Source: Trissonchulus latispiculum (Eukaryota; Nematoda; Enoplea; Enoplida; Ironidae). Taken from it: a DNA stretch of 64,000 bases. The notes beneath the pieces are model-generated. The model saw nothing but the letters and a program-made list of their open reading frames with translations, was not told the DNA's origin and searched no databases. Positions 44,846 to 57,397 of this stretch are shown piece by piece (positions within the stretch are counted from its first letter, which is position 1; every line of letters starts with the position of its first letter). Made by a program: the position numbers and the translations under genes. The stretch spans positions 27,255 through 91,254 of the forward strand of contig JASAND010028012.1 of the NCBI GenBank assembly GCA_030248195.1, read 5' to 3'.

Positions 44846-47117
44846 TATTATTATTCTTCTTCTTCTTGTCCCCCCCTATTAACTCAAGCTAGGCTCAACG
44901 CCCGGAGCTGAAATTTGGTGGGTATGTGCGGGTTGGTCCCAAACCTGGCCCATTTTAATTTCATCGCTCTAGACCCACCCAGTCGACCAGGGCAGGGAAT
45001 TTAATTTTTTAAAATCGTAAGGGGGGACCAAGGCGATTCTCAAAAATGGTCAAAAACTTTTTGTCTCCGATTTGGTTGAAAAGTCAGTCCTAGGGTAATT
45101 CGGGGACGCAGATTCCAAATCTACAATCGAAATTTTTCTAGCTTTTGTGAATCTCGAGATATGGCCAAAAGTTACACTGTTGGAGACCGCAAAAGTGAGC
45201 AAACTGCCCAGAAACGCGTAATATCTGTGTTTTTTGAACTCGTTAGTCAAGTTTAGCCGGTGGATTTGCTAGGATATCCTTTAAAAAGAAGTGTCATGTA
45301 ACTTGTGGCAATATTTAATCGGAAATTCCTTATCCCAACTGCCTTTTTATGGGCAACCATTTTCAGAGGAAGGTGTCAAAAATGGTCAAAAACTTTTTCT
45401 CTCCGATTTGGTCAAAAAGTTTGTCCTGGGGTAATTCGGGGACGCAGATTCCAAATCTGCAATCGAAGTTTTTCTAGCTTTTGTGAATCTCGAGATATGG
45501 CCAAAAGTTACACTGTTGGAGACCGCAGAACTGAGCAAACTGTAAAGAAACGCCTAATAGTTGTGTTTTTAGAACTCATTAGTCAAGTTTAGCCGGTGGA
45601 TTTGCTGGGACACCCTTTAAAAAGAAGTGCAAAGTAACTTTCAGCGATATTTAGTAGAAAATTTCTTATCCCAACTGCCCTTTTATGGGCAACCATTTTC
45701 AGGTGAAGGTGTCAAAAATGGATAAAAACGTTTAATGTCCGATTTGGTTGAAAAGTCGGTCATTGGGTAATTCGGGGACGCAGATTCCAAATCTGCAGTC
45801 TAAATGTTTCTAGCTCCCGTGGATCTCGAGATATGGCCAAATGCTACGCTGTTGGAGTCCGCAAAAGTGAGCAAATTGTTTAGAAAAGCCTAATATCAGT
45901 ACTTTTTTCGAAGCCGGTAGTCAAGCTGAGCTGGTGGATTTGCTAGGACTCCCTTTAAGAGGGTGTATCAAGTAACTTTTAGCAATATTTAGTGAAAATC
46001 TCTTATCCCAACTGCCCTTTCAAGGGCAACCATTTCTAGAAAAGTTCCTTATCCCAACTACCTTTTCAGAGGCAACCATTTCCCGAGAATCGACGCTACA
46101 AACTTAGCTGCCTAAAGAAAGAAGCGGCGGCAAACCATTCATGCCAGTTTAGCTTGTTTATTTATTTATTTATTTATTATTCCGGTCAACATTTGTGTCC
46201 CCCCCCTTTTTCTCGAGATTGGCTGGACCGATCGGGCTGAAATTCTCACCATAGTTGTAGGGTGACCTGAAGTGCTCCCGTTTGTAAGGGCATCCCGATA
46301 TCTCCCGGATTCCGGGAATGGCGAATCCCGGAATTTTAAAAATCGTAAGGGGGGACCAAGGGAAACGTAAAAATTTTTTGTCTCCGATTTTGCTTAAAAG
46401 TTGGTCATAGGGTAAGTCGACCACGCTGATTTCGAAACTGAAATCGAAATTTCCGGAAAATTTCCGGATTTCGAGATATTCGACCCGGAAAATTCCGGAT
46501 TTTGAAAAATTTCTCCAAGAGTGGTCGATATGGTACTCAAATGAAAGAGCTCGCCGAGCTGAACAACTTTCCTTCTTGCGACATTTTCCGGAAATGTGTC
46601 TAGCGAAAGTTATAGCCGAAAAACTGAAAATCCGGGAATTCACGAAAACCCGGATTTTGGACTTAAAAATTTTTTGTCTCCGATTTTGCTTAAAAGGTTG
46701 TCATAGGGTAAGTCGACCACGCTGATTTCGAAACTGAAATCGAAATTTCCGGAAAATTTACGGGTTTCGAGATATTCGATCCGGAAAATTCCGGATTTTG
46801 AAAAATTTCTCCGAAAGTGGTCGATATGGGGCTCAAATGAAAGAGCTCGTCGAGCTGAACAAGTTTCCTGCTTGCGGGATCTTCCGGAAATCCGCCTAGC
46901 GAAAGTTATAACCGAAAAACTAAAAATCCGGTAATTCCCGGAAAACCCGAATTTTAAAAAATTGTCTCAAAAGTAGTCGATATGGTACTCATCTGAAAGC
47001 CCTCAACGAGTAGGAAAAAATTTGTAATAGAACCAAGTTTTGAAAATGCACCAAAACTGAGTTTTGACCCTTTAGATAAGAGGAAAATGGCTGCGACAAC
47101 CCGTTGATGCCGGTAGG

Positions 47118-47148
<31 letters not shown>

Positions 47149-48654
47149 CTTGTCCCCCCCTATTAACTCAAGCTAGGCTCAACGCCCGGAGCTGAAATTT
47201 GGTGGGTATGTGGGGGTTGGTCCCAAACCTGGCCCATTTTAATTTCATCGCTCTAGACCCACCCAGTCGACCAGGACAGGGAATTTAAAATTTAAATTTT
47301 TAAAAATCGAAGGTGGTGGTTCTGGTTCTCTGTCAAGGCGATTCTCAAAAGCAGTTGGGTGTCCCCCCCCCCTAGAACTCGAGATTGGGAAGGGGTACAG
47401 GGTTGGTTCATACCTCATTTTGAAGAGCGTGAAAAGAAGGTGTGCATCCGTGAATTTCATCACTCTATCTCCACCCAGTCGACCAGGGCAGGGAATTTAA
47501 AATACAAATTTTTAAAAATCGAAAGTGGTGGTTCTGGTTCTCTGTCAAGGCGATTCTCAAAAATGGTCAAAAAACTTTTGTTTCCAAATTTGTTGAAATG
47601 ACGGTCATAAGGTAATTCGGGGTCGCAGATTCCATATCTGCAATCGAAATTTTTGTAGGTTTTGAGAATCTCGATATATGGCCAAAAGTTACACTGTTGG
47701 AGACCGCAAAAGTGAGCAAACTGCCCAGACACCCGTAATATCTGTGTTTTTTGAACTCGTTAGTCAAGTTTAGCCGGTGGATTTGCTAGGACACCCTTTA
47801 AAAAGAAGTGTCAAGTAACTTGTGGCGATATTTAATCGAAAATTCCTTATCCCAACTGCCTTTTTATGGGCAACCATTTTCAGAGGAAGGTGTCAAAAAT
47901 GGTCGAAAACTTTTTCTCTCCGATTTGGTCAAAAAGTTTGTCCTGGGGTAATTCGGGGACGTAGATTCCAAATCTGCAATCGAAGTTTTTCTAGCTTTTG
48001 TGAATCTCGAGATATGGCCAAAAGTTATACTGTTGGAGACCGCAGAACTGAGCAAACTGTAAAGAAACGCCGAATAGTTGTGTTTTTTGAACTCATTAGT
48101 CAAGTTTGGCCGGTGGATTTGCTAGGACACCCTTTAAAAAGCAGTGCAAAGTAACTTTCAGCGATATTTAGTAGAAAATTTCTTATCCCAACTGCCCTTT
48201 TATGGGCAACCATTTTCAGGTGAAGGTGTCAAAAATGGATAAAAACGTTTAATGTCCGATTTGGTTGAAAAGTCGGTCATAGGGTAATTCGGGGACGCAG
48301 ATTCCAAATCAGCAGTCTAAATGTTTCTAGCTCCCGTGGATCTCGAGATATGGCCAAATTCTACGCTGTTGGAGTCCGCAAAAGTGAGCAAATTGTTTCG
48401 AAAAGCCTAATATCAGTACTTTTTTCGAAGCCGGTAGTCAAGCTGAGCTGGTGGATTTGCTAGGACTCCCTTTAAGAGGGCGTATCAAGTAACTTTTAGC
48501 AATATTTAGTGAAAATCTCTTATCCCAACTGCCCTTTCAAGGGCAACCATTTCTAGAAAAGTTCCTTATCCCAACTACCTTTTCAGAGGCAACCATTTCC
48601 CGAGAATGGACGCTACAAACTTAGCTGCCTAAAGAAAAAAGCGGCGGCAAACCA

Positions 48655-48795
48655 TTCATGCCAGTTTAGCTTGTTGGGCTGCCGCTTTTTACACAAAAAG
48701 GCAACCCTTTCATCTGGGTATGTCCGTTTATTATTGGGTTGTCGCATTTTTTTAAAAAAAAGACAACCCTTTGATATGGCTAAGTTTCTTTATTT
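48655..48795 (-). repeat. Stem-loop modules A and D
   Basis: A variant with GGGCTGCCGCTTTTTACAC ... GGCAACCC plus TTTCATCTGGGTATGTCCG, then D. Confidence 0.75.
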
Positions 48796-51700
48796 ATTTA
48801 TTTATTTATTTATTATTCCGGTCAACATTTGTGTCCCCCCCCTTTTTCTCGAGATTGGCTGGACCGATCGGGCTGAAATTCTCACCATAGTTGTAGGGTG
48901 ACCTGAAGTGCTCCCGTTTGTAAGGGCATCCCGATATCTCCCGGATTCCGGGAATGGCGAATCCCGGAATTTTAAAAATCGTAAGGGGGGACCAAGGGAA
49001 ACGTAAAAATTTTTTGTCTCCGATTTTGCTTAAAAGTTGGTCATAGGGTAAGTCGACCACGCTGATTTCGAAACTGAAATCGAAATTTCCGGAAAATTTC
49101 CGGATTTCGAGATATTCGACCCGGAAAATTCCGGATTTTGAAAAATGTCTCCAAAAGTGGTCGATATGGTACTCAAATGAAAGAGCTCGCCGAGCTGAAC
49201 AACTTTCCTTCTTGCGACATTTTCCGGAAGTGCGTCTAGCGAAAGTTATAGCCGAAAAACTGAAAATCCGGGAATTCACGAAAACCCGGATTTTGGACTT
49301 AAAAATTTTTTGTCTCTGATTTTGCTTAAAAGTTGGTCATAGGGTAAGTCGGTGGTGCTGATTTCGAATCTGAAATTGAAATTCCCGGAAAATTCACGGA
49401 TTTCGAGATATTCGACCCGGAAAATTCCGGATTTTGAAATTTTTTTCGGAAAGTGGTCGATATGGTACTCAAATGAAAGAACTCGTCGAGCTGAGCAACT
49501 TTCCTTCTTGCGACATTTTCCGGAAATGCGTCCAGCGAAAATTACAGCCGAAAAACTGAAAATCCGGGAATTCCCGGAAAAACCGGAATTTTAAAAATTG
49601 TCCTAAAAGTTGTCAATATGGTACATATTCGAAAGATCTCAGCGAGTAGCGAGTAGGGAAAAAGTTGTGATAGGGCCAAAGTCTGAAAATGTTCCAAAAC
49701 TGAGTTTGAGCCCGAGCCAATATAAACACAGAGGAATAAGAGGAAAATGGCTGCGACAACCCGTTGATGCCGGTAGGATTTATTATTATTTATTATTATT
49801 CATCTCGTTACCACCCCCTGTCCCCCCCCTCTAACTTTTGATTGGGTGGACCGATTGGGCTGAAATTTTCAATGGAGGTTTGGGGTGGGGTGAAGTGTTG
49901 ACTGAAGCGCGGACAGTCCGGTATTTCCCGGATTCCGGGAATGGCGGCTCCCGGAATTTTTTAAAATGGTAAGGGGGGACCAAGGGAAACGTAAAAATTT
50001 TTTGTCCCCGATTTCGCTTAAAAGTTGGGCATAGGGTAATTCGATAGCGCTGATTTCGAAACTGAAATCGAAATTTCCGGAAAATTTACGGATTTCGAGA
50101 TATTGGACCCGGAAAATTCCGGATTTTGAAAAATTTTTCCGAAAGTGGTCGATATGGTACTTAAATGAAAGAGCTCGTCGAGCTGAGCAACTTTCCTTCT
50201 TGCGACATTTTCCGGAAATGCGCCTACCGAAAGTTACAGCCGAAAAACTGAAAATCCGGGAATTCACGAAAACCCGGATTTTAAAAAAGTTCTTCAAAAG
50301 TGGTCAATATGGTACTCAAATGAAAGAGCTCGTCGAGCTGAACAACTTTTCTGCTTGCGGCATTTTCCGGAAATGCGTCTAGCGAAAGTTACAGCCGAAA
50401 AACTGAAAATCCGGGAATTCACGAAAACCCGGATTTTAAAAAATTTCTTCAAATGTGGTCAATATGGTACTCAAATGAAAGAGCTCGTCGAGCTGAACAA
50501 CGTTTCTGCTTGCGGCATTTTTGGGAAATGCGTGTAGCGAAAATTACGACCAAAATACTGTTGCATTCTTCTGAAAATCCGTCCCCCCAAAGGGAAAATG
50601 CCGCGGCAACCCATTCTCGCAACTTCGCTAGTTATTATTATTCTTCTTCTTCTTCTTCTTGTCCCCCCCTATTAACTCAAGCTAGGCTCAACGCCCGGAG
50701 CTGAAATTTGGTGGGTATGTGGGGGTTGGTCCCAAACCTGGCCCATTTTAATTTCATCGCTCTAGACCCACCCAGTCGACCAGGGCAGGGAATTTAATTT
50801 TTTAAAATCGTAAGGGGGGACACCAAGGCGATTCTCAAAAATGGTCGAAAACTTTTTGTCTCCGATTTGGTTGAAAAGTCAGTCCTAGGGTAATTCGGGG
50901 ACGCAGATTCCAAATCTGCAATCGAAATTTTTCTAGCTTTTGTGAATCTCGAGATATGCCCAAAAGTTACACTGTTGGAGACCGCAAAAGTGAGCAAACT
51001 GCCCAGAAACGCCTAATATCTGTGTTTTTTGAACTCGTTAGTCAAGTTTAGCCGGTGGATTTGCTAAGATATCCTTTAAAAAGAAGTGTCAAGTAACTTG
51101 TGGCAATATTTAATCGAAAATTCCTTATCCCAACTGCCTTTTTATGGGCAACCATTTTCAGAGGAAGGTGTCAAAAATGGTCGAAAACTTTTTCTCTCCG
51201 ATTTGGTTGAAAAGTTTGTCCTGGGGTAATTCAGGGACGTAGATTCCAAATCTGCAATTGAAGTTTTTCTAGCTTTTGTGAATCTCGAGATATGGCCAAA
51301 AGTTACACTGTTGGAGACCGCACAACTGAGCAAACTGCCCAGAAACGCCTAATATCTGTGTTTTTTGAACTCATTAGTCAAGTTTAGCCGGTGAATTTGC
51401 TAGGACACCCTTTAAAAAGAAGTGTAAAGTAACTTTCAGTGATATTTAGTAGAAAATTTCTTATCCCAACTGCCCTTTTATGGGCAACCATTTTCAGGTG
51501 AAGGTGTCAAAAATGGATAAAAACGTTTAATGTCAGATTTGGTTGAAAAGTCGGTCATAGGGTAATTCGGGGACGCAGATTCCAAATCTGCCATCGAAAT
51601 GTTTCTAGCTTCCGTGAATCTCGAGATATGGCCAAATGCTACGCTGTTGGAGTCCGCAAAAGTGAGCAAATTGTTTAGAAAAGCCTAATATCAGTACTTT

Positions 51701-51960
51701 TTTCGAAGCCGGTAGTCAAGTTGAGCTGGTGGATTTGCTAGGACTCCCTTTAAGAGGGTGTATCAAGTAACTTTTAGCGATATTTAGTGAAAAATTAGTT
51801 ATCCCAACTGCCCTTTCAAGGGCAACCATTTCTAGAAAAGTTCCTTATCCCAACTACCCTTTCAGAAGCAACCATTTCCCGAAAATTGACGCTACAAAGT
51901 TAGCTGCCTAAAGAAAGAAGCGGCGGCAAACCATTCATGCCAGTTTAGCTTGTTTATTTG

Positions 51961-53467
51961 TTTATATGCCGTACGGAATAACAGACCCAGAATACAGTAC
52001 CCTACAGTACAGTGCGAGTATAGGTGTGTTTTAGGATCTATCAATAGCAGATTATCTTATTGACTAAGTTCATAGCCATGTTAACTTAGAAATGAAACAA
52101 TACTTCCGGAATTGAAAATCAAACCATGTGGAAACATTCATGTTTGTTCGTTATATATCCAAATTTGCATAAGCTCCTGCCAGGGGCGCACCTAAGCGGG
52201 GCGGGAGGGGGGCCCGCAGAACATTTCTCACTAAGATTGATTCTACCAAGAGTTTATAATACCAAGAGTAAGACACTCAGCTCTTCCTAACAGAATACGC
52301 TTGCGAGATGCTCGAAACATTAAAGCCGAATCTCGGGGGGGGGCTTCTCAGCATGTAAACATACAAACATACACCGCTGACATTTTTCAAAAACTGGCGT
52401 TTTCGTCAAATTAAATACTATAACTTGAGCTAGGAAAATCGTACAGCAATAATTTTTATATAATTATGTTGCGTAGAACGAGATCTTTTTAACGATATAA
52501 AAATTATATAGTTCGGTTTAGGTAATCTCTTGCAAAACCGGGAATAAAGCATCCTTGCCACGGAAATTCTGACTGGCTCCACTGGCTTGCCACTGGCTCC
52601 TGCACAAGCTGCCTAAAATTTAAGTTGGATATTCCAAAATGGTCTGGGGAAGACAAGAATTTAATGTCTGAATTTTGACAAGATAAGTTATTGAAAATTT
52701 CACTTGAGACTGAGAACCCAAAGTGTCTGTCTGACTGACTCACGACTACAATCTAAGCAATTCGCCGGTTTTGTAAAAAAAGATACGAAAGTATGTCACT
52801 AGTTTAGTAATCTTATGACAGAAAACTTATACAGACGCTACTGTGCTGCAAATCCCCAATAGCAAAGAATTATGCGGTACAAAGACAGCCAGTGTAATAA
52901 ACGTAGAAATACAAAGAAAATGTACGGAATAAACAAAAAGAGCATTGGAAGTGTAGCTCTAAGCGGCAGCATATGAAATTCAAACCACAAAAAATGCAAA
53001 AAATGCAACAGAAAAAGCAATACCAATCGCAATCACAAAAAACAGCTGCTGCAATACTACTGCAAACTATTCTACGAAGGATAGAAAATCAGCACCGGTG
53101 CATGAGTGCCAGTGAGAAAAATATCAAAAATCTATTACACTAAATATTTTCAAAATTTTAATGGTTCAAAAAAGTTCGGGGTGGTGAAAAAACATTGTGC
53201 TAACCACCAATAAAATTGCTGCGTCGCTCGATGAACTTACCGCACTGAAAACCGTCCGGTTCCGGCTGGGTTTTATTGTTACCTACAGGTACATAGCAGC
53301 ATTTTCGTGAATAATATTTTATCTGTATTGTTATGCTTAATTTAGCAGTTTTTTGACAAACCTCAAATTTGCAATTATAATTTTTGAATGCGAAGATTAA
53401 ATCAGATACTAATGGCAAACTGTAGCAAGGCCAAAACTTAAGAGGAAGCATATAGCTCCTAGTATAG
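51961..53467. other. Receptor intron, unique part
   Basis: No exon was recognised. A partial CCAAGAG-type MITE end is visible near 52250-52300 and a CAGGGGCGCACC motif near 52183, related to the 62236 element. Otherwise AT-rich. Confidence 0.45.
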
Positions 53468-53768
53468 ACAAGAGTATATAATACATAGATAAGAGTGTGA
53501 CAGCTGTCAGGCTCTCTGTTATCAGCTCTCGAGCCATGCTCGGCCCACTCCCCCACAATTGCGTAGCGAATGGATCCCCAGCAAATCAGTACCCAGTACG
53601 CAATAATTGAGTATGCTCACTCTTTTCTACCGTTAGCCATTCCCCCCCCCCCGCAAATATGACCTATCATTCGTCAATTGGAAAATGATGGGTCTGTGGG
53701 GGGGGGGGGGGTCAAATGTGATAGGGAGCCTGCCAGCTGTCACACTCTTACCTATTATGTACTCTTGG
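53468..53768. mobile_element. CCAAGAG-family MITE, copy 4
   Basis: 301 bp. Ends ACAAGAGTATATAATACA and GTACTCTTGG; flanks TATAG/TATAG (53463-53467, 53769-53773). Arms contain GAGTGTGACAGCTG and its inverse; C-run and G-run lie in the inner part. Confidence 0.8.
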
Positions 53769-54161
53769 TATAGATAAGTACTAGGCAGGCAGTCAGTACT
53801 CAAGCAATATACAAATAGTTCACAACCAAATCCGGAAAATAAACAGAAAAATAGAGAAGCAGAAATTAGAATTCATGCTTCAAACCTCAACCTTTTAGTC
53901 GGCAACTATCAGAATAACAAGAAGATAGTTCCGAATTGTAGGAAATTTAATATCAAAATTAATATTGGAATAATAAATTATGCAACACTAATAATATCAC
54001 TCACTATTTAGGCATGCAAATACATACACAATCATCCCCAGTATATAGGCGTGGCATACTCTCTGTTATCAACCTGCTCGAAAGAGCTATACACTGAGAG
54101 TAAAGTGGACCTAAGTTACATTTACATAGTTTTAAATTAAAACAAAGAGTAAAGTATATAC

Positions 54162-54314
54162 CTTTCAATTTCTTAATCTTTCGACGTCTAACACAGTAGA
54201 TAAGGCAAACAATTTTGGCAGCAAATAGCACAATTCCAGCAGCCAGTAGGCCAAAAATAATCTCCCAAAATATGGTACCATTGGACGCGGAAGATCCTTT
54301 TCGACTCAAAGAAC
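54162..54314 (-). CDS. Receptor, transmembrane exon
   Basis: 153 nt, phase 1 to 1. Acceptor CTGAAAAAACAG-side TTTTCAG/GTTC, donor AAAG/GTATAT. The peptide GSLSRKGSSASNGT is followed by a hydrophobic helix (IIFGLLAAGIVLFAAKIVCL) and the basic stop-transfer RRRKIKKLK. The orientation is therefore type I. Confidence 0.9.
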
Positions 54315-54461
54315 CTGAAAAAACAGAGTAAAACATTCTTGCACAAAAAAGCGGTCATAACAAACAATAAAAATAGTATAATAGCCAAAAATTAATTAAT
54401 AACTAATTAATTAATTAATTAATTAATAATATTAATTAATTAAATAAAGCTTTCTTGAGTC

Positions 54462-54537
54462 TGCAGCAGAACGTGAGGATTGAACACACACACTTCAGTT
54501 CCGTACACCAACGCTCTACCAATTCAGCCATAGCGGC
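54462..54537 (-). repeat. tRNA-like sequence, Arg(ACG)-type loop
   Basis: D arm ATGGCTGAATTGGTAGAGCG, anticodon arm with loop GTACGGA (ACG), B-box-like TGTTCAATCCTC. The acceptor stem does not close and the T stem has a mismatch, so it is a pseudogene or SINE head within a receptor intron. Confidence 0.5.
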
Positions 54538-54679
54538 AAAATCTCCAACCAAACGTAAAACGGCTTTTCAACGAACCCCAAAAAGGGTGGCAGCCCAAAA
54601 AGAATGAAAGAAAGTTGCACACCACCACCACCAGCCCACCTTAGCACCCGAAAAAAAAATCAGGCACACGGGGGGGGGG

Positions 54680-54762
54680 GACTCGAACCAGGCGGTCTCC
54701 TGCTTAACGCCTATCGTTCACATACCTGAGGTATGAGCCTTAACCAGCCGACCGGCCGCATC
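54680..54762 (-). repeat. tRNA-like sequence overlapping the FN3 exon donor
   Basis: On the minus strand GGTCGGCTGGTTAAGGC resembles the D arm of class II (Leu/Ser) tRNAs. It is followed by CATACCTCAGGTATG (anticodon-like hairpin), a long variable region and the B box GGTTCGAGTCCC. The splice donor of the FN3 exon (54726) falls inside the anticodon-like hairpin. Confidence 0.5.
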
Positions 54763-54896
54763 TCGCTCCATCCAATCGGAGAAACCCATATCATTGTGGG
54801 ATCTGATTCGAAACAGATAGCTGGTCTCAGGCTCCAGATCCGTGAACGTGAACTCTTCCAGATCTCCGCTCACCGGGACTTCCTTCAGCCAAATGC
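54726..54896 (-). CDS. Receptor, FN3 domain second half
   Basis: 171 nt, phase 1 to 1. Acceptor CCGCAG/GCATTT, donor CTCAG/GTATG. Contains FTFTDLEPETSYLFRIRSHN and the G-FSDW end of an FN3 domain. The last 11 residues (GRLVKAHTS region) are encoded by a tRNA-like sequence. Confidence 0.9.
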
Positions 54897-55337
54897 CTGC
54901 GGGCAAAATAGAACAGTTTTGTGAGACTTTTTTAGGGCTTTTTTTACACTTTCTGTAACACATGAGCATTTACTTGTAGGAGGACATAAACATAAAACAA
55001 GATATATAAAGAAAAAACACAGATGAAGTGAACTGGCCGACAAATTTCGGTGGTCCCCCCGTCCCCTCATTTTTTTTGGAATAAACCCCGTCTTCAATAC
55101 CCAAAAAATGCCAGGCAAAAAGCTATAAGCTTTTACGCCAAGTCATAATGTAGGTACAGAAAAGCCAATATTGAACACACATGCATGTACATGTAGAAAT
55201 CAATGACTACAGAGGCCAGTCTACTAAATTCCAGTTTTATGCTCATTATTTTAAACTAAAATTCAATGACAAGTTTAGTTACAAAAAGTTTAATTCGAAT
55301 CATTTCGATGCGTAGGCATGACGTGTGCCGTAATTAC

Positions 55338-55463
55338 CATTGGCATGATAGCTTAAGTCAAAGTTCTGAGGTAGACCACCGTTAAAGCCCGGTTTCCAGC
55401 TTAGACTTATGGATGTGCCGCTAGCATTCACCACATAGAGATAGAGGGGCGGCGAAGGTTTGC
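55338..55463 (-). CDS. Receptor, FN3 domain first half
   Basis: 126 nt, phase 1 to 1. Acceptor CATTTCAG/GCAAAC, donor CAATG/GTAATT. Starts RKPSPPLYLYVVNASG, then ISLSWKPGFNGGLPQNFDLS. The W-PGFNGG-Q-F pattern is characteristic of the membrane-proximal FN3 of nephrin-type proteins. Confidence 0.92.
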
Positions 55464-55489
55464 CTGAAATGGACAGAAAGAATTTCAAC

Positions 55490-55555
55490 AAATAAACAAA
55501 CAAACAAACAAACAAACAAACAAACAAACAAACAAACAAACAAACAAACAAACAA
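55490..55555. repeat. (AAAC)n microsatellite
   Basis: About 15 tandem AAAC/CAAA units in the intron next to the FN3 exon. Confidence 0.95.
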
Positions 55556-56138
55556 TATAAGCAATGTGTTTGCAAAGATAAATGGTAAAAACAGACCTGA
55601 TAGCACACACAATTCAGAGAGTTTGTGAGTATCAGGCTGAGAAAAATGAAAATCAACTCATCATGAAAATGGCTCCAATTCTACAGGGGGGCATGGTCGT
55701 ACCTGGTTGGGGGGGGGGGTTGGGTGTTCTGAGCGCTCCCCGTGAATTCTACAGAGCTTCTTTTATATCAATTTTTAAACTTATTTGCGCCTATGGCCGC
55801 TTTCTATCCAGCTGTACGCTTTTGCAGGACAGATACAAACGCACTTTTGCACATATTTTATATCTAGCTGGTAAAAAAAGCTGCGAAGCAAACTGCCCCC
55901 CCTCCTTATGATTCAACAAAATCTATAGCAAAGATGCATAGCTGTAATAAGTGTTCGTAAAATCTTTTTGAATGTTTCCGTTACAATATTCATAATTTTT
56001 AAGCATATTATGTGCGGACAGCGAGCAGATAAGAAAGGTATAACACTTCTCGTGTCGGCTCTGCCGCCAACAATTAAACACCAATTTTATTATTATATGC
56101 CCCCCCGCAAATTGAGATTCTCCTAAATGGTGGCTTAC

Positions 56139-56247
56139 GTGGCTCCAGCAGGACAACTTCGGCCATATCCTTATCAATGCGATTTCTGGCATGACACTCA
56201 TAGCCACCATAGTCAGAGCGGTCCACATTTTCAATGATCAAAATACT
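56139..56247 (-). CDS. Receptor, last Ig domain second half
   Basis: 109 nt, phase 0 to 1. Acceptor TATTCCAG/AGTATT, donor GCCAC/GTAAGC. Encodes SILIIENVDRSDYGGYECHA and RNRIDKDMAEVVLLEP: the D-YGGYEC motif with the second domain Cys. Confidence 0.9.
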
Positions 56248-56645
56248 CTGGAATAAATACGAAAATAAATAAACAATGAATAAATAAAGTAAATCAGGAA
56301 AATCCAGAACAAGCATACTACTATATATGTAAAAAAAGAAAGGCACTGTTCTGTCCCCAAGGCCAAACTAAAGGATAAAATAATTTTTGCCACAAAATAG
56401 ATCACTAAACGGTGGTGGTCGGTTATCGCGTAAATTTATTATAGAGGGCTGCCGTCTCGCAAAATTCTCAACCAAAAAAGTACACTACCAGCTTTTTTCC
56501 TGTGAAACTGAACAATTTTGCGGATCAAATTAAGAAAACCACTGCTTTGTATGCAAATACTGCTTCTTTAAACTCCACCACCATCAAATTCAAAACTATA
56601 GATATCAGCTCAAAACACAACAATCTAAAATAAGCCGTTTCGTAC

Positions 56646-56845
56646 CCTGATTTTCCCCAATCCAATACTTTCTTCGCTGATTCGATATTTGCTGTTGGAA
56701 TTGGGCGAAATGGGATGTCGACCCTTTCGGCGCCAAATCACGGAAACGTCCGGAATTCCGCTGACCTCACAGATCAGTCGGCCCGAACTGCCCTCCCGGC
56801 TGGCCGAACGACCATTTTCCTTTCGATTCAGAATGGTGGCAGCGT
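56646..56845 (-). CDS. Receptor, last Ig domain first half
   Basis: 200 nt, phase 1 to 0. Acceptor CTTTCAG/ACGCTG, donor ATCAGG/GTACG. Contains SSGRLICEVSGIPDVSVIWR with the first Cys and the core Trp, then KYRISEES and GKIR. Confidence 0.9.
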
Positions 56846-57233
56846 CTGAAAGAGCAGAAAGAATCACAGTAAATTCGGGTATATTTGACTTTTCGCCTTG
56901 TTCCGGTTTTTTCCGTTTTTTTCCAGAAGATCGTCACTTATACAGAAATTAATAGTTTTCGTTAGAAGAATACTGAAAATACTTTCAATGGCTTGACAAT
57001 CAATCTTTCGTCAAAAGGAGAAGAGGAAACACTGGACAGAACTATACACATTAGTTCCTTCTTTAGCTTAAGTATGTGATGCACATTTTGATTAATAGCA
57101 TTAATAAATCAAAGAACCACCAACCTAAAAGCCGAGATTCTAGTTTTGAAATGAAAATTTTTTAAATAAAAAAATACGTACGTATATAGAACAAAATGGA
57201 ATGATGAAGCGATCCAAAATAAACCGGACTTAC

Positions 57234-57397
57234 GTCTAACCAGCAGTGTAGTATTCCTATGTGCCGGCTTGCCCAGCCCGTTACTGGCAACGCAGGTAAA
57301 CACGCCGGTATCATTCAGACGTGCCGATGTCAGCTTCATAAAGCCCTTGCCGTTGGCATAGCTGGAATGAATGCGCGTGGAAAAGTCGAAGTCCGTC
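57234..57397 (-). CDS. Receptor, Ig domain second half
   Basis: 164 nt, phase 2 to 1. Acceptor GTTTCAG/GACGG, donor TTAGAC/GTAAGT. Encodes GFMKLTSARLNDTGVFTCVA then SNGLGKPAHRNTTLLVR, a standard I-set end with the second Cys. Confidence 0.9.

Larger units (their letters stand above)
43774..51960 (-). repeat. Higher-order tandem repeat, three copies of about 2.4-2.6 kb
   Basis: Segments starting 43774, 46170 and 48806 are near-identical for 470 bp or more (spacing 2396 and 2636 bp). Each is followed by family-290 units and a block of about 360-bp units (44.9-46.1, 47.3-48.6 and 50.7-51.9 kb). The 360-bp unit has TTATCCCAACTGCC, GGGCAACCATTTTC, GATTCCAAATCTGCAATCGA, ATCTCGAGATATGGCCAAAA and AGTTACACTGTTGGAG. 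The identical 157-codon frames in each copy reflect DNA identity. Confidence 0.78.

Noticed and set aside
43774..49279. Three near-identical 157-codon frames on the minus strand (43774, 46170, 48806)
   Set aside because: They lie wholly inside tandem repeat units. Identity extends over non-coding flanks at the same level, and other copies of the unit carry stops, so this is DNA repetition and not a gene family.
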